A stretch of 64,000 nucleotides of DNA from Erythrobacter sp. (GCA_009993605.1 JAACTB010000007.1:682001-746000); one strand, 5' to 3'; positions 1 to 9,471 are shown, numbered from the stretch's first letter. Numbers and translations are program-made. The notes: generated from the sequence alone by a model not told the origin.

Positions 1-1986
1 GACGTAGGGGCCGAACCGGCCGCTCTTGCGCTCGATCGGCAGGCCGGTGTCCGGGTCCTCGCCCATCACGCCGTCATCGGCAGGATCCTCGCCATCCGCG
101 CCCGGCTGGGCGAAGCGGCGCGTGTATTTGCATTCGGGGTAATTCGCACAGGCCACGAACGCGCCATAGCGACCGCCACGCAACGCCAGCCGTCCGCCAT
201 CGCGGCCCTCCTGCTCACATAGCGGGCAAAAGCGCGGGTCCTTGCCATCGGCGCGTTCGGGGAAGAGGAAATCGGAGAGATACTCGTCCAGCACCTCGGT
301 GACCTCGGACGGCTTCTTCTCCATCACCTCTTCGGTCTTGGGCTTGAAATCCTTCCAGAACGCTTCGAGCAATTTCTTCCACGCCTCGTTCCCGGCGCTC
401 ACCTCGTCGAGCTCGTCCTCCATCCCGGCGGTGAAGTCGTAAGCGACATAAGTCGGAAAAAAGCGTTCGAGAAATGCCGTCAGCAATCGCCCGGATTCCT
501 CTGCGAAGAAACGGTTTTTCTCCATTCTGACATAGGCGCGATCGCGCAGCGTCTGGATGGTGCTGGCATAAGTCGAAGGGCGTCCGATACCGAGTTCCTC
601 CAGCCGCTTGACCAGCGAGGCTTCGGAAAAGCGCGGGGGCGGCTGGGTGAAGTGCTGGTTGGCTTCGACCGCGGTCTTGCTCGGCGCGTCGCCTTTACGA
701 AGGATCGGGAGCAAACCTTCATCCTCGTCTTCGCTATCGTCCCTACCTTCTTGATAAACCGCGAAATAACCGGGGAACTTCACCACCTGGCCGGTGGCGC
801 GAAGCTCGTGCTGGCCGGTCGCATCGCGCAGGGTGACGGTCGTGCGTTCGAGCTGGGCGGTCGCCATCTGGCTCGCCATGGCGCGCTTGAAGATCAGGTC
901 GTAGAGCTTGGTCTCGTCGCCCGATCCGGCGCGATCCTTGCGGAAATCGGTCGGTCGGATCGCTTCGTGCGCTTCCTGAGCATTCTTCGCCTTGGTGCTG
1001 TAAAATCGCGGTTTTTCCGGGCGGTAATCGTCGCTGAAGCGCTCCACGATGGCATCGCGCGCAGCCATGATGGCACTCATGTCCATCTGCACGCCGTCGG
1101 TCCGCATATAGGTGATCGCGCCCGCCTCGTAGAGCGACTGCGCCAGCCGCATCGTGTGGCTGGCCGAGAAGCCGAGCTTGCGCGCCGCTTCCTGCTGCAG
1201 GGTGGAGGTGGTGAAGGGCGGCGCGGGGTTGCGCTTCAGCGGTTTGGTCTCGACCTCCTCGACCGTGAAGCGTCCGTCCTCGACCGCCTTCTTCGCCGCC
1301 ATGGCGCTGCCCTCGTCGCCGAGCGTCAGCTTTTCGAGTTTCTTACCGTCGAATTTGACCAGCCGCGCATCGAAGGCGGTGCCGTCATGCTGCAATTTGG
1401 CAAGCACGCTCCAATATTCGTCGGGCCGAAAGGCCTCGATCTCGCGCTCGCGCTCGCACACCAGGCGCAAGGCGACCGACTGGACGCGGCCCGCGCTTTT
1501 CGCGCCCGGCAGCCGCCGCCACAGGACGGGCGAGAGCGTGAAGCCATAGAGATAATCAAGCGCCCGGCGCGCCAGATAAGCGTCGATCAAGGGCTGGTCG
1601 AGCTCGCGCGGGGATTTCATCGCCTCGGTCACGGCAGGCTTGGTGATCGCGTTGAAAGTCACCCGATCGACCTTGGCGGGCAGCGCCTTGCGGTTTTTGA
1701 GCAGCTCGCGGACATGCCAGCTGATCGCCTCCCCCTCGCGATCGGGGTCGGTGGCGAGGACCAGGCGATCCGCCTTCTTGGCGGCGTCCGCGATCTCCTT
1801 GAAGCGGCTCTGCTTGTCGCGATAGAGCTCCCAGTCCATCGCGAAATCCTCGTCCGGCCGCACGCTGCCATCTTTGGGCGGCAGATCGCGGACATGGCCG
1901 TAACTGGCGAGGACCTTGAAGTCCTTACCGAGATATTTCTCGATGGTTTTGGCTTTCGCCGGTGATTCAACGATGACGAGTTGCAT
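1..1986 (-). CDS. topA: DNA topoisomerase I (type IA), 3' end outside the window
   Basis: Relaxes negatively supercoiled DNA by cutting and passing a single strand. The first 662 residues are visible. An N-terminal TOPRIM domain opens with VIVESPAKAKT (residues 4-14) and carries the acidic TDPDREGE motif at 79-86. The catalytic tyrosine is Y293 in ITYMRTD. From about residue 587 a four-cysteine zinc ribbon (CPLC, later CANYPEC) starts the C-terminal tail, which runs off the window edge in frame. The ATG at 1986 begins exactly at the conserved family start. dprA lies upstream on the same strand, 113 bp away. Identity is certain; only the C-terminal end is missing. Confidence 0.97.
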   Translation of the reverse strand, partial: MQLVIVESPAKAKTIEKYLGKDFKVLASYGHVRDLPPKDGSVRPDEDFAMDWELYRDKQSRFKEIADAAKKADRLVLATDPDREGEAISWHVRELLKNRKALPAKVDRVTFNAITKPAVTEAMKSPRELDQPLIDAYLARRALDYLYGFTLSPVLWRRLPGAKSAGRVQSVALRLVCEREREIEAFRPDEYWSVLAKLQHDGTAFDARLVKFDGKKLEKLTLGDEGSAMAAKKAVEDGRFTVEEVETKPLKRNPAPPFTTSTLQQEAARKLGFSASHTMRLAQSLYEAGAITYMRTDGVQMDMSAIMAARDAIVERFSDDYRPEKPRFYSTKAKNAQEAHEAIRPTDFRKDRAGSGDETKLYDLIFKRAMASQMATAQLERTTVTLRDATGQHELRATGQVVKFPGYFAVYQEGRDDSEDEDEGLLPILRKGDAPSKTAVEANQHFTQPPPRFSEASLVKRLEELGIGRPSTYASTIQTLRDRAYVRMEKNRFFAEESGRLLTAFLERFFPTYVAYDFTAGMEDELDEVSAGNEAWKKLLEAFWKDFKPKTEEVMEKKPSEVTEVLDEYLSDFLFPERADGKDPRFCPLCEQEGRDGGRLALRGGRYGAFVACANYPECKYTRRFAQPGADGEDPADDGVMGEDPDTGLPIERKSGRFGPYV

Positions 1987-2099
1987 GGATGAAAGAGCCG
2001 TCCCTTACGTGCGTATGTGCGTATACGCGCGAAAATGGGGATCGGGTGAGAGCGGCGTCAAGCGGGATCGTCATCGAGCGATGAATGCCGGCGCCCCGC

Positions 2100-3188
2100 T
2101 CACCTGAGCGACACCCGCCCCGCGGCGTGCCGCTCCAGCCGTCCGGCTATTTCCAGCTCCAGCAGCGCCAGTTGCACCGCCGCCGCGCCTGCGCCCGATT
2201 GGCGGATCAGCTCGTCCACCGAGACCGGCGCGGTGGTCAGCAGGGCGGCGATGTCCGCCGGTTCCGCTTGCGCCAGCTCTTCGGGCGCATGGTCGAACGT
2301 GCCGACCGGCTCGCGGAAGGTCGAGCGCGGGCTGCCGTCGAAACCGGTCAGCAATTCCACCACATCCTCGGCCGAATTGACCAGGACGGCGCCTTCGCGG
2401 ATCAGGTGGTTGCAGCCGTGGCTGCGCGGTTCGAGCGGCGAACCGGGGATCGCCATGACCTCGCGCCCCGCTTCGCCCGCCAGCCTGGCGGTGATGAGGC
2501 TGCCGGATTTGACCGCCGCTTCGACGACGAGGGTACCCGAGGTCAATCCGGCGATAATGCGGTTGCGGCTGGGAAAATGGCTGCCGCGCGGCTCGGTGCC
2601 GGGGGGCTGTTCGGCGATCAGCAGGCCTTCGCTCGCGATGCGGTCCTGCAAGTCGCGGTGCTGCGGCGGATAGGCGATGTCGATCCCGCTCGCGATCACG
2701 CCGATGGTCTTCGGAAAGGCGCCCTCATGCGCTGCACCGTCGATCCCGCGCGCGAGGCCCGAGACGACGGTGAAGCCTGCCTCGCCCAGCGCGCCTGAGA
2801 AATCGCGCGCCAGCTTGACCGCCGCCGCGCTGGCATTGCGCGCGCCGACCACGGCCACGCACGGAGCCGATGCCAGAGTGAGATCGCCGCGAAAGGTCAG
2901 GATCGGCGGCGCCCCGTCGATCTCCCGCAACAGGGCCGGATAGTCCGGCTGATCGTGAAAGAGGTATTTCGCCCCTGCCCGTCGCACCGCTTCGACTTCG
3001 CGCTCAACACGTTCGCGCGGCGCCGCCTGATAGCTCTGTCCGCCACGTTTGCCGATGTCGGGCAGTGCCTCCAGCGCCGCCGCCGCATCGCCATAGCGCG
3101 CCAGCAGCTGGGCATAGCTCACCGGGCCGATGCGCGGGCTTCGCAGCAGCCGGATGCGTGCGAAGGCCTCGGCCTGGGTCAGCGTCAC
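2100..3188 (-). CDS. dprA: DNA processing protein DprA
   Basis: Binds incoming single-stranded DNA and loads RecA during natural transformation; widely kept even where competence is unproven. The 362-residue protein has an N-terminal helix-hairpin-helix/SAM-like region (about 1-65), then the DprA Rossmann-like domain with VVGARNAS (113-120) and SGLARGID (143-150), and a C-terminal winged-helix segment. The GTG start at 3188 was chosen because it overlaps the plsY stop by 4 bp (GTGA), which indicates translational coupling, and because the reading frame upstream is shadow sequence of plsY. It probably forms one transcript with plsY. Confidence 0.95.
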   Translation of the reverse strand: MTLTQAEAFARIRLLRSPRIGPVSYAQLLARYGDAAAALEALPDIGKRGGQSYQAAPRERVEREVEAVRRAGAKYLFHDQPDYPALLREIDGAPPILTFRGDLTLASAPCVAVVGARNASAAAVKLARDFSGALGEAGFTVVSGLARGIDGAAHEGAFPKTIGVIASGIDIAYPPQHRDLQDRIASEGLLIAEQPPGTEPRGSHFPSRNRIIAGLTSGTLVVEAAVKSGSLITARLAGEAGREVMAIPGSPLEPRSHGCNHLIREGAVLVNSAEDVVELLTGFDGSPRSTFREPVGTFDHAPEELAQAEPADIAALLTTAPVSVDELIRQSGAGAAAVQLALLELEIAGRLERHAAGRVSLR

Positions 3189-3781
3189 TTCCTGCCGCCC
3201 ACCTTCGGCTCCTGACCCTTCATCAGCCGGGCGATATTGGCGCGGTGGAGATAGATCACCAGCACCGCGATCGCGGCCAGGACGGGGAAGAATTGCGGAT
3301 AACCGAAGAGGGGCGCGGCGGCAGCGGCGGCCACGACCGCGCACATCCCGGCAAGCGAGGAGATGCGGAAACCCGCAAGGACGCCCAGCCAGACCGCGGC
3401 GTAAACCAGCCCGATCGGCCAGGCGAGGCCGAAGCAGACCCCCGCATTGGTCGCCACGCCCTTGCCCCCCTTGAAGCCGAGCCAGACCGGGTAGCAATGG
3501 CCGATCACGGCGGCACCGGCGGCGAAGGCCATCGCCACTTCGCCCCACAGCGCGCCCGCCAGCAGCACCGGCACCAAGCCCTTGACGAGATCGAGCAGCA
3601 AAGTCGCCGCCGCCAGCTTCTTGTTCCCCGTGCGCAGCACGTTGGTGGCGCCGATATTGCCGCTGCCCTGCTTGCGCACATCGCCCAGCCCCGCCGCCTT
3701 CGTCAGCAGGAGGCCGAAGGGGATCGAACCGATCAGATAGCCGAGCAGCGCGGCGAGGATGGTGTCCACCGGGATCTCCAT
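3185..3781 (-). CDS. plsY: glycerol-3-phosphate acyltransferase PlsY
   Basis: Inner-membrane enzyme that transfers the acyl group from acyl-phosphate (made by PlsX) to glycerol-3-phosphate, the first committed step of phospholipid synthesis. The 198-residue protein is the usual length and almost entirely hydrophobic helices. The family motif GSGNIGATN lies near residue 40, and a GFKGGKGVAT segment carries the phosphate-binding glycines. The ATG at 3781 gives the standard N-terminus (MEIPVDTILAALLGYLIGS). Its stop overlaps the dprA start. Its partner plsX is at 50981-52030 in this window. Confidence 0.96.
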   Translation of the reverse strand: MEIPVDTILAALLGYLIGSIPFGLLLTKAAGLGDVRKQGSGNIGATNVLRTGNKKLAAATLLLDLVKGLVPVLLAGALWGEVAMAFAAGAAVIGHCYPVWLGFKGGKGVATNAGVCFGLAWPIGLVYAAVWLGVLAGFRISSLAGMCAVVAAAAAAPLFGYPQFFPVLAAIAVLVIYLHRANIARLMKGQEPKVGGRK

Positions 3782-3788
3782 TCGGGCC

Positions 3789-3859
3789 GAGCTTGTCGAA
3801 CCCCTGTTCTTTCTTCTAGCGCAGGGCTGTAAAGTGAAGGACGGTCCTTCGACAAGCTC
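3789..3859. repeat. REP-like interrupted palindrome between plsY and murI
   Basis: A 12-bp arm, GAGCTTGTCGAA (3789-3800), is repeated in perfect inverted form at 3848-3859 with a 47-bp loop. The arm with the flanking AGGACGAACGG matches, from memory, a palindromic repeat dispersed in sphingomonad genomes. It fills the divergent plsY/murI intergenic region and runs into the murI open frame. Copy number elsewhere in the genome cannot be checked here. Confidence 0.75.
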
Positions 3860-3872
3860 AGGACGAACGGTT

Positions 3873-4706
3873 TTGTCAGAAAGCCCAATATCCGCCCGAT
3901 CCGCATCCACTTCATCGGCATCCGCTCCTATCGTGCTGTTCGATTCCGGCGTGGGCGGGCTGACCGTGCTTGCCGAGCTGCGAGCGCTCTTGCCGCAAGC
4001 GCCGGTGATTTACGCCGCCGATATCGCCGGGCTGCCCTACGGCTCGAAGACCGAGGCGGAGGTCGCCGCGCGCGTCTCGGGCCTTTTGGGGCGCATGGCC
4101 GAACGCTATCAACCGCGCCTGATCTGCATCGCCTGCAACACCGCCAGCACGATCGCTCTGGGCATGGTGCGCGAGGTGCTGGAGACGCCGATCGTCGGCA
4201 CCGTGCCCGCGATCAAGCCCGCCGCCGCGATGACCGAAACTGGCACGATCGGCCTGCTCGGCACCGAAGCGACGGTGCGCCAGCGCTATGTCGACGATCT
4301 TGAGAACGCCTTTGCGAAGGGCAAGACGCTGCTGCGCTACGGTGCCAACGATCTGGTGGCGCTGGGCGAGGCGAAGCTGCGCGGCGATCCGGTGAGCGTG
4401 GACGCGGTGGCGAACGCCGCCAAGGGGCTGGTCCTGCAACCCGGCGGCGAGAATCTCGACACGGTTGTCTTGGCCTGCACTCATTTTCCACTGCTCGAAC
4501 CCGAATTGCGCGAAGCCTTCGGACCGAAGGTGCGCTTCGTGCACGGCGCTGCGGGTATCGCGCGCCGGATCGCCAGCCTTCTGGACGGGCAGGACTTCAC
4601 ACGAACCGCTCCGGATTTCGCGGTCACCACCGGCGCAGCGAAGGATTTCGACCGGCTCGGTCCCGCCTTCGCCCGGCACGGAATCGAGAGGCTGGTCCGG
4701 TTCTGA
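3873..4706 (+). CDS. murI: glutamate racemase
   Basis: Interconverts L- and D-glutamate to supply D-Glu for peptidoglycan. The open frame carries the racemase landmarks: FDSGVGGLTVLAEL at the N-terminus, the first catalytic cysteine in CIACNTAS and the second in VLACTHFP. With the TTG at 3873 the product is 277 residues, the normal size. That start has AGGA nine bases upstream, inside the REP-like element. The alternative GTG at 3933 lies within the conserved IVLFDSG core and has no visible ribosome site. The frame stays open farther upstream to an ATG at 3759, but that part only translates the repeat and the end of plsY. Confidence 0.92.
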   Translation: MSESPISARSASTSSASAPIVLFDSGVGGLTVLAELRALLPQAPVIYAADIAGLPYGSKTEAEVAARVSGLLGRMAERYQPRLICIACNTASTIALGMVREVLETPIVGTVPAIKPAAAMTETGTIGLLGTEATVRQRYVDDLENAFAKGKTLLRYGANDLVALGEAKLRGDPVSVDAVANAAKGLVLQPGGENLDTVVLACTHFPLLEPELREAFGPKVRFVHGAAGIARRIASLLDGQDFTRTAPDFAVTTGAAKDFDRLGPAFARHGIERLVRF

Positions 4707-4823
4707 ACCCCACGGATTTCTGCGAATCGTTCGCAAAGATCGCGGTGGCGAAACCCTCCGCAAAAGCCTAGATGGCGTTTCCATGACGGCCGCCCATGTG
4801 CGGCGTGGACGAGCGAAATCCGC

Positions 4824-6044
4824 GTGAACTACGGACACATATTCGACCAGGCGATCGACCGGCTCCATTCGGAGGGCCGCTACCGCGTCTTCATCGACAT
4901 CATGCGCAACAAGGGTGCCTTCCCCAATGCGCGCTGCTTCCACGGCCATAACGGGCCCAAGCCGATCACCGTCTGGTGCTCCAACGATTACCTCGCCATG
5001 GGCCAGCATCCCAAGGTCATCGCCGCGATGGAAGACGCGTTGCACGATGTCGGCGCTGGCTCCGGCGGCACGCGCAATATCGGCGGCAACACCCATTTGC
5101 ATGTCGAGCTGGAGCGCGAACTGGCCGACCTCCACGGCAAGGAAGGCGCGCTGCTGTTCACCAGCGGCTACGTCTCGAACGATGCGACCTTGTCGACGCT
5201 GGCCAAGCTGCTGCCGGGCTGTGTGATCTTTTCCGACGAATTGAACCATGCGAGCATGATTGCGGGCATCCGCAATTCGGGCTGCGAGAAGCGGGTCTTC
5301 CGCCACAACGATCTCGAGCATCTCGAACAATTGCTCGCCGCCGAAGATGCTGACGTGCCCAAGCTGATCGCGTTCGAAAGCGTCTATTCGATGGATGGCG
5401 ACGTCGCGCCGATCCATGCGATCTGCGACCTTGCCGAGAGATACAACGCGCTGACCTATATCGACGAGGTCCATGCGGTGGGGATGTACGGCGCGCGCGG
5501 CGGCGGCATTTCCGAACGCGACGAGGCGGCACATCGGATCGACATCATCGAAGGGACGTTGGGCAAGGCGTTCGGCGTGATGGGCGGCTACATCGCCGCC
5601 GATACCCGCGTGATCGACTGCATCCGGAGCTATGCGCCGGGTTTCATCTTCACGACCTCGCTTTCGCCCGTCCTGGTCGCGGGCGTGCTGGCTTCAGTGA
5701 AGCATCTCAAGAATTCCAGCGAGGAGCGCGAGGCGCAGCAGGCCAATGCCGCCATGCTCAAGGCGATCCTGCGCGAACGCGGTCTGCCGGTGATGGATTC
5801 GACCACCCATATCGTCCCGCTGATGGTCGGCGACCCGGTGCGCGCCAAGAAGATCAGCGACATCCTGCTCGCCGAATACGGCGTCTACGTCCAGCCGATC
5901 AATTTCCCCACCGTGCCGCGCGGAACCGAGCGTCTGCGCTTCACCCCCGGCCCCGCCCATTCGGTCGAAATGATGCACGAGTTGGGCGATGCGCTGGTCG
6001 AGATCTGGGACCGGATGGAACTGGAACTGCGGCAGGCGGCCTGA
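4824..6044 (+). CDS. hemA: 5-aminolevulinate synthase (ALAS)
   Basis: Condenses glycine and succinyl-CoA to 5-aminolevulinate, the first step of the C4 (Shemin) haem pathway typical of alphaproteobacteria. The 406-residue PLP enzyme of the alpha-oxoamine synthase family shows the N-terminal [12 protein letters not shown] segment, [10 protein letters not shown], the PLP-contacting DEVHAVG, and the Schiff-base lysine in EGTLGKAFG at about residue 248. The start is GTG at 4824. The gene stands alone downstream of murI with no shared operon evident. The length is that of bacterial ALAS without a mitochondrial presequence. Confidence 0.98.
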   Translation: MNYGHIFDQAIDRLHSEGRYRVFIDIMRNKGAFPNARCFHGHNGPKPITVWCSNDYLAMGQHPKVIAAMEDALHDVGAGSGGTRNIGGNTHLHVELERELADLHGKEGALLFTSGYVSNDATLSTLAKLLPGCVIFSDELNHASMIAGIRNSGCEKRVFRHNDLEHLEQLLAAEDADVPKLIAFESVYSMDGDVAPIHAICDLAERYNALTYIDEVHAVGMYGARGGGISERDEAAHRIDIIEGTLGKAFGVMGGYIAADTRVIDCIRSYAPGFIFTTSLSPVLVAGVLASVKHLKNSSEEREAQQANAAMLKAILRERGLPVMDSTTHIVPLMVGDPVRAKKISDILLAEYGVYVQPINFPTVPRGTERLRFTPGPAHSVEMMHELGDALVEIWDRMELELRQAA

Positions 6045-6078
6045 CGGCCCGCTCGCGCAATTCGGGCGCCGGGACGTG

Positions 6079-7323
6079 ATGACCGGGCCGATCGCACCCG
6101 ATATGCCCTCCGAGGGCCGCTGGCGCGAGAATGCGCCGCTTTACGCCATCGCAGGCATGCTGATTATTGCCTTCGCGGCGCTCGCGCTCTTCGGTGGAAA
6201 TGGCGCGCAGAGGGTCGATCAGTACGGGGTGGCAAGCAAGCAATTGGCGCCCGTGTCCGCCGGGTCCACCACCCCGCCCCCGCTCGATGCCCTGCCAGCG
6301 AATGCCGAGGATACGAGCGTGGTCTGGTCGCGGCTCGGACCCGAGGCCGCGCGTGAACGGAACGCGGCCGTGCCCCTGGCTGCCATCGGCGTCGGAAAGG
6401 CCGCGCCTTTCGCGTTCGCAGGCAATGGCGTCGATCGCGAACGCGCCACCGCATGCCTCGCTCTGGCGGCGCTCGCCGAAGCGGGCCAGGGCGATGCGGA
6501 CCAGCGCGCGGTCATGCAGGTCGTCCTTAACCGCGTCCGCCATCCTGCCTTCGCCAAAACAGTGTGCGGCGTCGTCTTCGAAGGATCGCAGCGCGCGACC
6601 GGGTGCCAGTTCAGCTTCACTTGCGACGGGTCACTCGCCCGCACCTATGCTCCCGCCGCGATGGACGCCGCCCGCCGCCGCGCTGCCGAGGCGCTGGGAG
6701 GTTACGTCCACGCGCCGGTCGGCAACGCCACCCATTATCACGCCGATTACGTCTGGCCGTGGTGGAGCCCGCAATTGGACAAGGTCGCAGTCGAAGGCCC
6801 GCATATCTTCTATCGCTGGCGCGGTTTCTGGGGCACGGCCCGAGCGCTCGCCGCGCGCTATCGCGGCGGCGAACCCGATCCGCTGGGCCTCGAAAGAACG
6901 GCCGAAGCGATCGAGCGGCCCGAACTGCCCCGGCCCTCCTTCACCGAAGACGGCACAGCAACGCGCACGATCACGGCGGGCGATGGAGACCGTCCTCGCG
7001 TGGTCGAGCGGGCGGACGCTCCGACTGCGCCTTCTTCCGGCGACCCGCGCGTCCATTTCGTGCTCGTCATGCGAGAGGACGCCCCCGATGCGCTGGTCGA
7101 GCGCGCCCGCACCCTGTGCCAGGGCGAAGGCTTCTGCCAGGTCTATGGATGGAGCGAGAGCGCGGCGATTCCGTCCGCCCTGCCCTTGTCCACACCTGCG
7201 CGACAGGCGCTGCGCTTCAGCTTCCTTCCCGCCCGCTCCGGCAGCGGCGAAGCGATCTTTTTCGATTGCCAGCTTTTCCCCACCCCATCGCAGGGTCGTT
7301 GCATGCCGCGTGCAAGGCCATAA
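6079..7323 (+). CDS. membrane-anchored cell wall hydrolase, SleB (Hydrolase_2) family
   Basis: Predicted peptidoglycan hydrolase. The 414-residue product has one N-terminal transmembrane helix (about residues 22-40), a variable linker, then a SleB/Hydrolase_2 domain at roughly 120-255. In that domain ACLALAALAEA..QRAVMQVVLNR and the aromatic NATHYHADYVWPWW block are the family hallmarks. The C-terminal 150 residues match nothing I recognise. The ATG at 6079 was chosen because it directly precedes the anchor; the frame upstream lies inside hemA. It follows hemA by 34 bp. Its physiological substrate cannot be read from the sequence. Confidence 0.87.
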   Translation: MTGPIAPDMPSEGRWRENAPLYAIAGMLIIAFAALALFGGNGAQRVDQYGVASKQLAPVSAGSTTPPPLDALPANAEDTSVVWSRLGPEAARERNAAVPLAAIGVGKAAPFAFAGNGVDRERATACLALAALAEAGQGDADQRAVMQVVLNRVRHPAFAKTVCGVVFEGSQRATGCQFSFTCDGSLARTYAPAAMDAARRRAAEALGGYVHAPVGNATHYHADYVWPWWSPQLDKVAVEGPHIFYRWRGFWGTARALAARYRGGEPDPLGLERTAEAIERPELPRPSFTEDGTATRTITAGDGDRPRVVERADAPTAPSSGDPRVHFVLVMREDAPDALVERARTLCQGEGFCQVYGWSESAAIPSALPLSTPARQALRFSFLPARSGSGEAIFFDCQLFPTPSQGRCMPRARP

Positions 7324-7382
7324 TGGCGCGCGGGTGCCGTAAGGGATTTGGCGGCGCGGCCCACGGCGGCTAGAGCGGTCGC

Positions 7383-8081
7383 ATGAGCGGAAACCCGAAC
7401 CAGACCTACGCCGATATCGTCACCTCGCGCCGATCAATCCGCGGTTATCTCGACAAGCCCGTGCCGCGCGCTCTGATCGAGGAAATCCTGGCGCTGGCCA
7501 TGCGCTCGCCCACCTCGATGAACACGCAGCCCTGGCATTTCCACGTCATCACGGGCGAACCGCTCGACCGGATCCGCAAGGGCAACACCGAGCGCATTCT
7601 GGCAGGCGAGCCCGACAGCCGCGAATTCCGCCGCGGAGAGCCGTTCGCAGGCATCCATCGCGAGCGCCAGATCGGTGTGGCCAAGCAATTGTTCGGCGCG
7701 ATGGGGATCGAGCGCGATGACAAGGATGCGCGCCAGGACTGGGTGTTGCGCGGATTCCGCCAGTTCGACGCGCCTGTCTGCGTGATCGTGACCTACGACC
7801 GCGAGCTCGGCAGCAGCGACGACACCGCCTTCGATTGCGGCGCCGTCACCACCGCGCTCGTCAACGCAGCCTGGTCGCGCGGGCTCGGCTGTGTGATCAA
7901 TTCGCAAGGCATCATGCAAAGCCCGGTGGTGCGCGAACACGCAGGCATTCCCGACGATCAGGTCATCATGAAGGCGGTCGCCATGGGCTGGCCGGACGAA
8001 GATTTCCCCGCCAACGCCGTCGTCAGCGAGCGCAAACCCGTGGACGAGGCGGCGCGCTTCGTCGGCTTCGAAAAGGAATAG
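7383..8081 (+). CDS. nitroreductase family flavoprotein
   Basis: FMN-dependent oxidoreductase of the nitroreductase superfamily, 232 residues. The N-terminal SRRSIRGYLDKPVPRALIEEIL and MRSPTSMNTQPWHF segments form the FMN phosphate-binding signature. The C-terminal LGCVINSQGI...GIPDDQVIMKAVAMGWPDEDFPAN region is typical of members acting on small aromatic or unsaturated substrates. It is followed after 6 bp by the metallo-beta-lactamase-like gene, so the two are probably cotranscribed. The true substrate is unknown. Confidence 0.9.
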   Translation: MSGNPNQTYADIVTSRRSIRGYLDKPVPRALIEEILALAMRSPTSMNTQPWHFHVITGEPLDRIRKGNTERILAGEPDSREFRRGEPFAGIHRERQIGVAKQLFGAMGIERDDKDARQDWVLRGFRQFDAPVCVIVTYDRELGSSDDTAFDCGAVTTALVNAAWSRGLGCVINSQGIMQSPVVREHAGIPDDQVIMKAVAMGWPDEDFPANAVVSERKPVDEAARFVGFEKE

Positions 8082-8087
8082 ACGATC

Positions 8088-8858
8088 ATGGCCGAAGCGA
8101 TCCAGCAACTGGCGGACGGGTTCTGGCGCATCGCCGGCGAATTCAAGGTGGGCGGGCTCGTCGATCTGGGAACGCAGGCGTCGCTGGTGCGGCTCGGGAA
8201 CGGCAATTTCGTCTTTCTCGACAGCTATACGCTGCCAGCCGACGTACACCGCGAAGTCATGCGGATCATCGGCGATGCGAGTGTCGAGGCGATCCTCAAT
8301 CTTCACCCCTTCCACACCCTTCACTGCGAGTGGATGCACGCGGCCTTCCCGGCAGCGAAACTCTACGGCACGGCGCGCCATTCCAAACATTTGCCCCAGC
8401 TTCCCTGGCAAGAGACCCTTTGCGAGGATGAGGCGCTGGCAGAACGTTACGACGCCGATTTCGCCTTCTCGACGCCCGAGGGCGTGCCGATGGTCTGTTC
8501 GGACGAGAGCGTCCATTTCTCGTCCGTTCTGGCGCTCCACAGGGCGAGCGGAACGCTGCATGTCGACGATACGCTGGTCTATCTCGCCAAGGGCCCGCCC
8601 CTGTCGCTGCTGCCGATGACCGGGCGCCTGAGCTTCCATCCGACCCTGAAGAAAGCGCTCGACCCCGAAGCGGGCGCGGCCGATCAATTCCGCGATTGGG
8701 CGATCGCTCTCGGCGTCGAATGGGCCGAGACGCGCCGCATCGCCGCCGCGCATAATGCGGTGCTGGAACTCGACGAGGGCGAATTTCCCGAGCTGATCGG
8801 TGCCGCGCTGGGCCGGGTAAAGCCGGTGCTCGACGCGCATCGAGACAAATACGGGTGA
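8088..8858 (+). CDS. degenerate metallo-beta-lactamase-fold protein, function unknown
   Basis: 256 residues with the pattern of an MBL fold: beta-rich N-terminus (ASLVRLGNGNFVFLDSYTLP), then where the HxHxDH motif is expected there is LHPFHTLHCEWM. Zinc ligands are therefore only partly kept and hydrolase activity is doubtful. A later HVDDTLVYLAKGP segment resembles the strand that normally carries the fourth ligand. It lies 6 bp after a nitroreductase gene, probably in the same transcript. I recall similar proteins annotated only as hypothetical or MBL-fold; no specific substrate can be proposed. Confidence 0.75.
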   Translation: MAEAIQQLADGFWRIAGEFKVGGLVDLGTQASLVRLGNGNFVFLDSYTLPADVHREVMRIIGDASVEAILNLHPFHTLHCEWMHAAFPAAKLYGTARHSKHLPQLPWQETLCEDEALAERYDADFAFSTPEGVPMVCSDESVHFSSVLALHRASGTLHVDDTLVYLAKGPPLSLLPMTGRLSFHPTLKKALDPEAGAADQFRDWAIALGVEWAETRRIAAAHNAVLELDEGEFPELIGAALGRVKPVLDAHRDKYG

Positions 8859-8865
8859 GTTCGCG

Positions 8866-9471
8866 CTAAACCCGTTTTGCCCACGGGTCTTCGGTCCGCT
8901 CGATTTCCAGCGCTCCGGTCCACGGCACGCAAAGCGCGCGCGCCGCTTCGGTCGAACCGTCGGTCCAGCCTGCCCAATCGTTCTTGTCCAGCAGGACCGG
9001 CATCCGGTCGTGGCATTCGGCCGCGACGCCTGCGCTGTCGGTCATTACCATGGAATAGACGTCGCCCCACTCGTCGCTGGAGCGCCAGATTCCCGCGACG
9101 GCGATCAACTCGGCATCCGGGCGTGACAGCCAGGTCCGCGTCTTGCGCCCTTTCGCGCCCTCGGCCTCCGCCCAAGCCGTGACCGGGATCAGGCAGCGGC
9201 GCTCTTCGAAGCTGTAGCGCCAGAAGAAGCTGTCGAGTTTGTCGGTGCGCGTGTTGTTGACCGGGCGGGGTTTCAGCGGCTGACCGCCCTTGCCCTTCAT
9301 CTGCAAGGGGAAGCCCCAATTCATGCGCCGCACCGCCCCTTCGGCGATGACGACACCGGGATAGCCGGGATAGACCTCGCCAGCGAAATTCGCGCCCTGC
9401 GCTGCCTCGACAGCGTCGAACCAGAGCGCGACCTCGTCAGCGTTCTTCGTCATGCGGTAGAGATTGCACAT
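8866..9471 (-). CDS. SRAP-domain protein (YedK/HMCES family, abasic-site sensor)
   Basis: Members cross-link covalently through Cys2 to abasic sites in single-stranded DNA, protecting replication forks. The 201-residue protein starts MCNLYRM, so after Met removal Cys2 is the N-terminal nucleophile. Other conserved parts are RPVNNTRTDKL (DNA-binding Asn and Arg), RCLIPVTAWAEAE with the catalytic Glu, and CHDRMPVLL with the catalytic His. The gene is monocistronic, convergent with the gene at 8088 and next to the 34-bp tandem repeats at 9498-9585. Confidence 0.93.
   Translation of the reverse strand: MCNLYRMTKNADEVALWFDAVEAAQGANFAGEVYPGYPGVVIAEGAVRRMNWGFPLQMKGKGGQPLKPRPVNNTRTDKLDSFFWRYSFEERRCLIPVTAWAEAEGAKGRKTRTWLSRPDAELIAVAGIWRSSDEWGDVYSMVMTDSAGVAAECHDRMPVLLDKNDWAGWTDGSTEAARALCVPWTGALEIERTEDPWAKRV

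Noticed and set aside
652-1965. 437-residue open frame on plus opposite topA
   Set aside because: Shadow of topA, whose motifs are unmistakable; no ribosome site or family signature.
3912-5534. 540-residue open frame on minus opposite murI and hemA
   Set aside because: Covers two conserved genes; translation is low-complexity with no motif.
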